Assembly (NCBI GenBank): GCA_021292105.1
Contig: CM037861.1
Coordinates: 52,292,920-52,356,919 of the forward strand
Direction of reading: 5' to 3'
DNA length: 64,000 nucleotides
Source of the DNA: Anadara kagoshimensis
Taxonomy: Eukaryota; Mollusca; Bivalvia; Arcoida; Arcidae
Shown: positions 56,800-64,000 of the stretch, in pieces
How the letters are laid out: each line of letters starts with the position of its first letter
How positions within the stretch are numbered: the stretch's first letter is position 1
Notes under the pieces: generated by a model
The model's input: the letters and a program-made list of their open reading frames with translations, nothing else
The model's database searches: none
Told to the model about the DNA's origin: nothing
Translations under genes and position numbers: made by a program

Positions 56800-57370
56800 T
56801 CAACATCCTTCTTCACTTAAGTTTTAGTTAAGTAAAGCTAGCAAAGTAAAATAGAATGCAATGAAAGAGATTTTCTTTGTCGGATGGCCAATAGCACGCT
56901 TACCTTACGGAGCACCTATCTCACCTACATTTCTTGGGTCTTGAATTTTGCTTTTGTTTTTGTTTTGTGACGTGCCTGTTTGTGAACTATTGAATACCGT
57001 TATTGTCATAATCCCTGCTTGTATACATTTATAATCTATGTAAACATTATTTCTTAAATGACTGGTATCATTTTATGTTTGTCCAATGTTGGGACGTGCT
57101 GAAAATATAAACATCCTTCTTCAAGTTAAGTGAAACTAGCAAAGTAAAATAGATTGCGATGAGAATTTTCTATATCAGAAGGCCAATAGCACGCTTACCT
57201 TACGAAACACCTGTCTCACCTACACTTCTTAGTCTTAAAATTTGCTTTTGTTATTGTTTTGCGAACTTTTAAATACCGTTATTGTCATAATCCCTACTTA
57301 TATACATTTATAATCTATGTAAACATTATTTCTCAAATGACTGGTATCATTTTTCTGTTTGTCCTGAGAT
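56800..57370. repeat. Tandem duplication, ~280-300-bp unit
   Basis: 'aacatccttcttca', 'gctagcaaagtaaaatagaa', 'ggccaatagcacgcttacct', 'taccgttattgtcataatcc' and 'aatgactggtatcatttt' each occur twice, with spacings of about 298 at the start and 281 further on. Part of the unit resembles a degenerate minus-strand family-S repeat ('cttaccttacggagcacc'). Confidence 0.85.
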
Positions 57371-58967
57371 CGAAGTAATATTTGATCAGGACCTGACATT
57401 GTTGGCTTTTTCCGTAACGATAATCACAACATATCCATTGGTATATTGCTTACAATAAATCTTGATGGTAATGGAATTAATGTTGTGTCGTGTCAGAATC
57501 CATGACACATTTATTGTTATGTTTATATGTAAGATAGGAAATGGTTTTCTCACATCCCGGACGATACATGCATGTTTACTGATAATAACATTTTTGAATT
57601 ACCTTATGCGTCAATCACGCTATACTTTAGCAAGTCCTACCATATGTAAAAAAAATGCCTCAAACATGTTCTGTCTTTACAGTTGATGGGAATATTGTCC
57701 TAAAATAAGGAACATTTTTTAACCAAAATATCTTTGCGCAGGTATTCCCATTCCTATTCCTGAATCATGGTTTGTATTTTCGTTAGAGTTGTAATTGCGA
57801 GTGAAGGTCAAACAGTTCATAGAACGAGATTTCTCTATATGATATACATTGTATTACTCAGTAGGTTGAAACACAACTAGAACCATACTGATTATTACAT
57901 AATGCATTGAGGACATTCTGAAATGTACCAAGGCTGAGTCGGTGTAAACCATACTTTTCAATTATGTATTTTATTTACAAAATTGAATTTATGCCAGCAG
58001 ATTTATAAGTTTATAAGCAAAACACTGTTAGAATCACAGAACACAGTTGCCATAACTTGCCAACTCATGGTTGGAATTTGAATTTTTCTTTTTTTTTGTC
58101 GGGAATGAGTCAAAGTGTATCCATTGTATCGAGTCTTTTCCTAGTAGATATTATACACCCAAGTTTTATCACCAGACTCTAAACATGCATGGAAGCTTTC
58201 TGGATTTAAATTATAAATAACAAGAAGTTCTCGTCTTTACTTTTAAGGATCCGCGACCTAGTTGCGGTAATCGGGAAAATACATCCATGTGAACTGCATT
58301 ACACTGTCTTACTATGTACTCAATCTTAATTCGGCGATCTTTCTTTATGCGGGTCTCCAAAGAACTGACTATTTCCATTGTGATGACTTTAGTTGTTGTT
58401 TGACCGAAGGTTTTCCTCAAAGTGGCTTGGACGTTTTGTGTTGGATAGTGCGTTTACAATGAACCCATCTACATAATTCAGTCGTCTCTCTTATTTTATG
58501 TTTAATAGAATATTACTGTATATTTCTAAGAAACTGTAATTCATAAGACTGAATAAACGACATCGAATTTGGCGTAAACAAGAATAACCGAGACTAACAA
58601 CGAAATACCAACAAGAGTAAACCAGGAGATACACCTATATTAAAATAACCAATTAAAAAATCCGACTTTGGAGGAACACCGGGTACAAACAAATTAATAC
58701 CTAGTTATGTGAATCAAAAACGGGCATTAATAGTTGACATTAATAATAACTTAATAAGAAATTAATAAGAAATCGGAATTTAGGATTGAATGTCTATATA
58801 GATGTCGTATACATATTTTTTTTAATTAATCATTCAATATATTGTATATATACTATTTTGTGATTGTATTGAATTATTAAATCTAAAATATGATATATGA
58901 TATGGTATATAGTAATAGTTTTATCATCAAGAATGTTTGGTTTGTGTAATGTTATCTGGTTTGAAAC

Positions 58968-59025
58968 TGACATGTGCTGATTTTGAATGCATTATCTTCA
59001 TAAAAATCAAAATCAGCACATGACA
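58968..59025. repeat. Family-H hairpin, variant copy
   Basis: Arms CATGTGCTGATTTTGA and TCAAAATCAGCACATG are perfect complements around 'atgcattatcttcataaaaa'. The arm sequence differs from 53941 (GATTTTGA for ACTTTTGAA) but is changed on both sides. Confidence 0.8.
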
Positions 59026-62000
59026 AAACTGTAATGGTATTTTCCGACTGTAGCACTATCGGTCATATTTAACACGGTGGTTTGTTTTTCATTGCCAAGT
59101 CCGATTCCAATAGGTTGGATAATTTGTTATACAGCTGACTGCGGGAAATAGAGTGGGCTAATTAGGAATATTGTATCTTGACCACATGAGACGGACTAAT
59201 ACGTTAGCAACACCGTAACTGAGTCAACAGAAGGCTGAGTTATTTCATTGTTTGTATTTACACGCTCATTTTACACGATTGATGATGTGGTATTTCCATC
59301 TGACTGTATGACTTTGGACTTTAAAGTATCTTTTTTGTATGACTTTTGAAGGAACAACGCATTTTGAAATATAAAAATGTCAGGTCCTTTTTTGACATTG
59401 CATCCACTGCTTTAAGACAAATTATAAACAAGATAGAAGTTATACGGTTTTTGACGTTACAATAAAATTATACTCGTTTTAATTTTATAGCACTAGACGG
59501 TCGTTTCGGGAAAACATTTCCTCATAAGTAGTGCTTCGACCAAAATTGTGAAACCAAAATTATTTTCCCAAAGATGATGAAAAGATATCCAAAAGACCAA
59601 AATATATATTACCAAATTTAGCTAGAGAAATACTTTGCATGGGGATTTTAGATTTTAATTAACAGCAAATTAAGATAATTAGCATATTTCTGACATTAAT
59701 TTACAATCGTTTCAATTTTTTTGACAGCATCACTGCTTCTTTGTTAATTGCATAGATTATGTCCGTGATTCCACTTGATAATATTCACATTTATATTAAC
59801 TTTTTAAAATTTGTACTCCACAATCTATTATTTCTTTGTTATATAATTTAGAACTAGAAAAATAAATCGGATTATGCGATAAAACTAGGTTACCGCTACT
59901 TTACAACAAAGATAAAAAGAGCGCATGTATTTTATACACAATTAATTAACATGGTTTGGATATCAAACGAGAACTCAACCCAAGAAGCGTACTTGCGTCA
60001 CTTCAGGATAAATTAAAAAAAAATCAGACTTCCGTTCTCATTATAACATCTGACAAAATATATATTTCGCCATTTATCGAAATCACTTCATTTTTGGCAT
60101 TACTCAAATGTGCAAGTGGATAAGGCTGGGTACTGTTTACTTAGAATTATTTCTCTAAAGCGAAAAAAAGTTATTTTTCGGAGGAATTTTGAAGATTTAA
60201 AACCTTAAATTAAGATATTTTTCCACAAAAAATGTTGTTTGTTATTTTGTTTTAATTTGTTTCATTCTGCAAGCACTTTTACTCTATCAAAGATTGACCT
60301 TAAATGAATACAGAAGTTGAAAAATAACATATCTACTTTATCATTACAGTATAACGCCTGCATAATATTATAAGCAGTCTTAACATTTCAACTTCGGAAT
60401 AATCACAATAATTTGGAATCATTTCCAATAACTTTATCATAAGAATTAGGACATAATCGTGTGGGACGATGCTGGTTTTCAGATGAGTGATTCATTATTC
60501 TGTTAAATGAGACCATCAAATATTTGTAACAAATAAAAATCTATATTTCTCAATTGGAGGAAACAAAACTACGATAAATTTCCTATATTAATGGACATTA
60601 CGGTTTTATTACTGAAATATTCTCCCGGAGTTAGGATAATCACTGGCCCGTCATCTGTGACTTTTCTGGAGACGTTACTTATTAGAGTTCTAGAGACGTA
60701 TTGACGAGATGGTGGCTGTAACACACTCTATTCCTTCCTCCGCCATTCAGAATTGATCTTTGCTATCGTAGGCAAAGGTATATTGATTTGGCAGAATCTT
60801 TCTGAAATAAACAAGATCACGTGATGATAATTAATGATTATTTAAATGAGAAGAACGGATATATTCAAATGTTATCAATGTACAAGTTACTTCCATATAG
60901 GAGAATTGGCCACAAGAAGATCTTGTAAAAGGATAATCGTCTACAGTTAAAGGTCAGTGCATATTTAATTATCTTGGAAGTTCAATTAAGAAATTTTTTT
61001 TTTCTTACAAGCCATGTATACTCTCTGGTAAACAAACAAACAAACTTTTCATCCGTTTTATTATACATGCTAGAATTTTTTATAATGGGTTTTTTCTTTT
61101 AAAATACATGTACATATTTTACTTATCAAAGTAATTCTAACTGAAGTATGGTTTTCATTTTTTATAAACAATACTTTTTGGTACTTTTGAATTAATGGTA
61201 TTCGAGAGGAAAACTTTTTGTTTTCTATGTAGATGAAAATAGTATGAGAAATGAAAATTGAAAAGAATGATATATATAAATCATGTGTACATTTCTAAAA
61301 TAAAACCATTTTAATACAAAAATTTTGCTGGGCTAATTGAAATTTAATCGTAATGGTTGAAGTCATGAAATTTATTTTCGAGCCTTTTGTCAACATTCAA
61401 CTTTTCTATATCGGGTTATAATGTTGTCTAAATTATTAATAATTAAGTAAGGAAATTGCAGTGATTTACTGATATAACAACCGAAAAATATAGTTTTTCA
61501 TCATCAACGACAGTTACAACTTTCCAAGGTGTAAAGAATAGTTTTATCAAATTTTCGAATAAATTTCTATTATTCTCCTATGTTCTTACCCGTCTTATTT
61601 CTTAGAAGAAACCAAAATAATCTTGTTATTAAACCTTCTAATACTCATATATATTGAAATTTTGAAGCAAAAATATTCAAACATTGCTCACTTTAGTTTA
61701 ACAAGATGATATAATTTCAAAATATTAATTGAATAGTTTACAGCAGTTGTTATAGAAACACAAGAAAAACAAAGCATTTTAACCTGGCCTAGATTTTACA
61801 TATTACGGTAACATTGAAACAATTGATGTATAATGAACAAAACGCAAAAAGTTCAAAATTGAATAAATCAACTTGTGACTGTAAATTGTGTATGTAACCA
61901 AGATCACGGATATCACCAAGCAAAAGAAATAAGGACAGTACACGATAAAGACATATTGACACCAGTGATTAAAAAAAACCTCCTGAATTTTGGCAACAAC

Positions 62001-63686
62001 TTAGTATTACTGAAAATACTTTTACATAAAATTAAATTAATTTAATTTAATATTAATATTAATATATGCAAAATGTTGGACAACTATTGGATGTCATTTT
62101 CTAATTCATATGCTTTTAATTAAAAAAATAAGTTTTTTAATTTGTCATTAGTGCAAATAAATATTTATTTTAATTAGATATTTTACACGTTCACACCGTA
62201 ATTTGTTAACTAATTAATTAGATACGAATAATTCTGCGTACTAGCTACTCAAATGATTTTTTAGACAAATATGTTCTGTGAATTTAACAGGTGTAAATAT
62301 TCCAATTAGAAAAAAAGTTTTGAACATTTTAAATATATTTACTTATGATTCCGCACTGAGATCAATATTATTTAACATTATCACACATGTTATAATTGCT
62401 AAAAGTAATTATTAGAGTTTAGTCTTTACCCTTCGTTGTTAGGAAGTTCAAATCCTTCGTTTGCTCTGTCCTGTTTTAACAGTAAAACTTACGGCTCACA
62501 AATGCATCACGTCATATATGTAGTACTACTGCTGCATTACGCCACAAAGCTGTGTCACGCCACAAAGCTGTGCCCCATGATTTTATACAAAATTCACCTT
62601 ATTTTTTAACAGTTACCTTAAAACATTGAATAAATACACCAAATATACCAATTGTAGACACGCCACAAAAGAAAAGCATGTGGTGAACATGCCTCGATCA
62701 AGCATATCACACATGGTCTTCGTAACTTGAGATAAGAACAAGGAGATAAAGTAAAGTACATAAAGCATCAACAAACAAGATAGATAATACAGAGCAAGTA
62801 ATATCTGAAACAACGTAATATAGATATAGCCTTCTAATTGGGCACAGTGTTTTAGCAAAAAAAGCGAGAAATATATTTTTCAACTTCCAAAAAATTATAA
62901 AAAAAATATTGATATCCATGTAGTTTAGGGAAATCTCACCCCAAGGGTTGAATATTTCAATCTAAGACAAGGCGACAAGGCTTGCAGAGTATGCATAAAA
63001 TAGACATGGGTAATCGAATTCAAAATGTTTGCAAATAGAATGTTCCTTATTCAAACTCCTACAAAAAAAAGAAAAAAAAACTGTTCCTAATTTGTTTTTA
63101 TAAAAAATGTATAAACATGGGTAGTTGTTCATACTAGTTTTAACATTTTAAACGCTCTGAAAATTTCTAAATTTCGAGACACGGGTGTCATTTCCCACAA
63201 GATTGCATCATATTCTGCACACGATGACGTTATGATATGGTTGCCCATAACTATGTCACGTCACATCAATACAACGCGATGAAAGATAGACATATTCCAC
63301 ATGGCTTAAATGAAGAATAGTTGGCATTTTCAGGTCTTCAACGGAATTTCATTAAAGTCATTCTGGTTCTATGTTTATAATTTTGAAAATAGATGAACTT
63401 TTAAACGCATTGTGTACACTTAAACTCATTCGATTAATTTTAAAAGCTGAATTTGACATAAAAGATATGATGCTTATTAAGCAAAACGGATATTGTAACT
63501 TTATTTAACTCGATTGATTTAAGTACAAAAAAGTATAAAAAATAAATCACTGAAATGTATTTTAAGGCAATTTAAAGAAAAACACATGTAGAGCTTATGT
63601 TTTGATAATTATATGTTGTTGGTAGGAAATGAATTTGGCAACTTATATTATTATTATATAACCGTGTGTATGTCCCGAATACCGTA

Positions 63687-63892
63687 CAGACCTGTCGAAA
63701 GTTTAACACTACATTAATAAATTCTGAGTGCAAAATTTGCAGCTCAACGTTACATATACCTCGACAGAGTTTCAGCAGATACTGTCTATCTTTAAGCAGC
63801 TCTTTGTCCATTAGCTATCCATATCTCAACCACTCACCAGCCACGTTTCGACTCCTTGATGTTAGTTCAGTGTTAAACTTTCGACAGGTTTG
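63687..63892. mobile_element. MITE family B (hAT-like), copy 3
   Basis: Ends CAGACCTGTCGAAAGTTTAA and (read backwards) CAAACCTGTCGAAAGTTTAA, nearly perfect 24-bp inverted repeats. The inside resembles copy 1 ('acctcgacagagtttcagca', 'ttagctatccatatctcaac'). I found no clear 8-bp duplication here. The open frames over it on both strands are not genes. Confidence 0.75.
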
Positions 63893-64000
63893 TACACTAT
63901 GTTAGTCTTGGCACTGTTATTGTTGTTTTTCAAGATTATATTTGTACTATAAGATAAAACGTATAAATATTCATATCTAGAGATTTGTTTCCGACAATTG

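Larger units (their letters stand above)
51211..64000. other. Non-coding right part of the window
   Basis: AT-rich DNA without a gene I can support. Open frames here are short, without splice context or domains. It holds the SINE-like copies, palindromes and MITE listed separately, and a small direct repeat 'cacgccacaaagctgtg' near 62540-62572. Confidence 0.6.

Noticed and set aside
58211..58440. Minus-strand frame with 'RIKKDRRIKIEYIV', faintly like a mariner transposase linker
   Set aside because: The similarity is one short phrase, with no terminal repeats and no other transposase motif.

Overview
The window is AT-rich, intron-rich eukaryotic DNA. Several repeat types are ones I know from mollusc genomes, for example the AGCTCACCTGAGCC/GGCTCAG repeat ending in a GGCCCATGGGCC palindrome. 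I infer a bivalve or close relative. This is a family-level judgement, not a species call.

Region 1-32.6 kb holds one plus-strand gene whose 5' end lies outside the window. Eleven coding exons can be joined in frame from 7558 to a stop at 32526-32528. They encode the second half of a PDZ domain, a long disordered Ser/Tyr/Gln-rich region with repeated RQxS sites and a poly-proline tract, a poly-Gln exon, and a C-terminal part with the SEVLKMIQ and S-x-S-F-[KR]-x-L-Q motifs of the PDLIM/ALP/Enigma/Zasp family of sarcomere and actin-cytoskeleton adaptors. The SFxxLQ motif is repeated over consecutive exons of identical phase, and no LIM domain was found. The joined reading frame is 1011 codons plus stop, or 1060 with an alternative longer exon. 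The introns carry a 145-bp tandem array, several MITE families, SINE-like repeats and an internally deleted mariner.

Region 32.6-42.5 kb is non-coding: 3' flank, a broken Penelope-like element, MITEs and simple repeats.

Region 42.55-50.43 kb is a very young LTR retrotransposon with 2.1-kb LTRs that differ by four single-base indels only. It has a 4-bp target duplication (ATAG), a tRNA-Leu-type primer binding site and a polypurine tract, but almost no coding capacity (LARD-like). It sits inside a ~61-bp satellite that resumes on the far side. The element is full of small stem-loops with a constant 7-8 nt loop ending in CCA (mostly GTTACCA, GCTACCA or GTGACCA) and stems of unrelated but self-complementary sequence. 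They are all in the sense orientation, and eight of them are packed near the start of the predicted transcript. This is my main candidate for an undescribed system.

Region 50.4-64 kb is the rest of the satellite, then non-coding DNA with SINE-like repeats, a perfect nested palindrome, a ~290-bp tandem duplication and a terminal hAT-like MITE. I support no host gene there.
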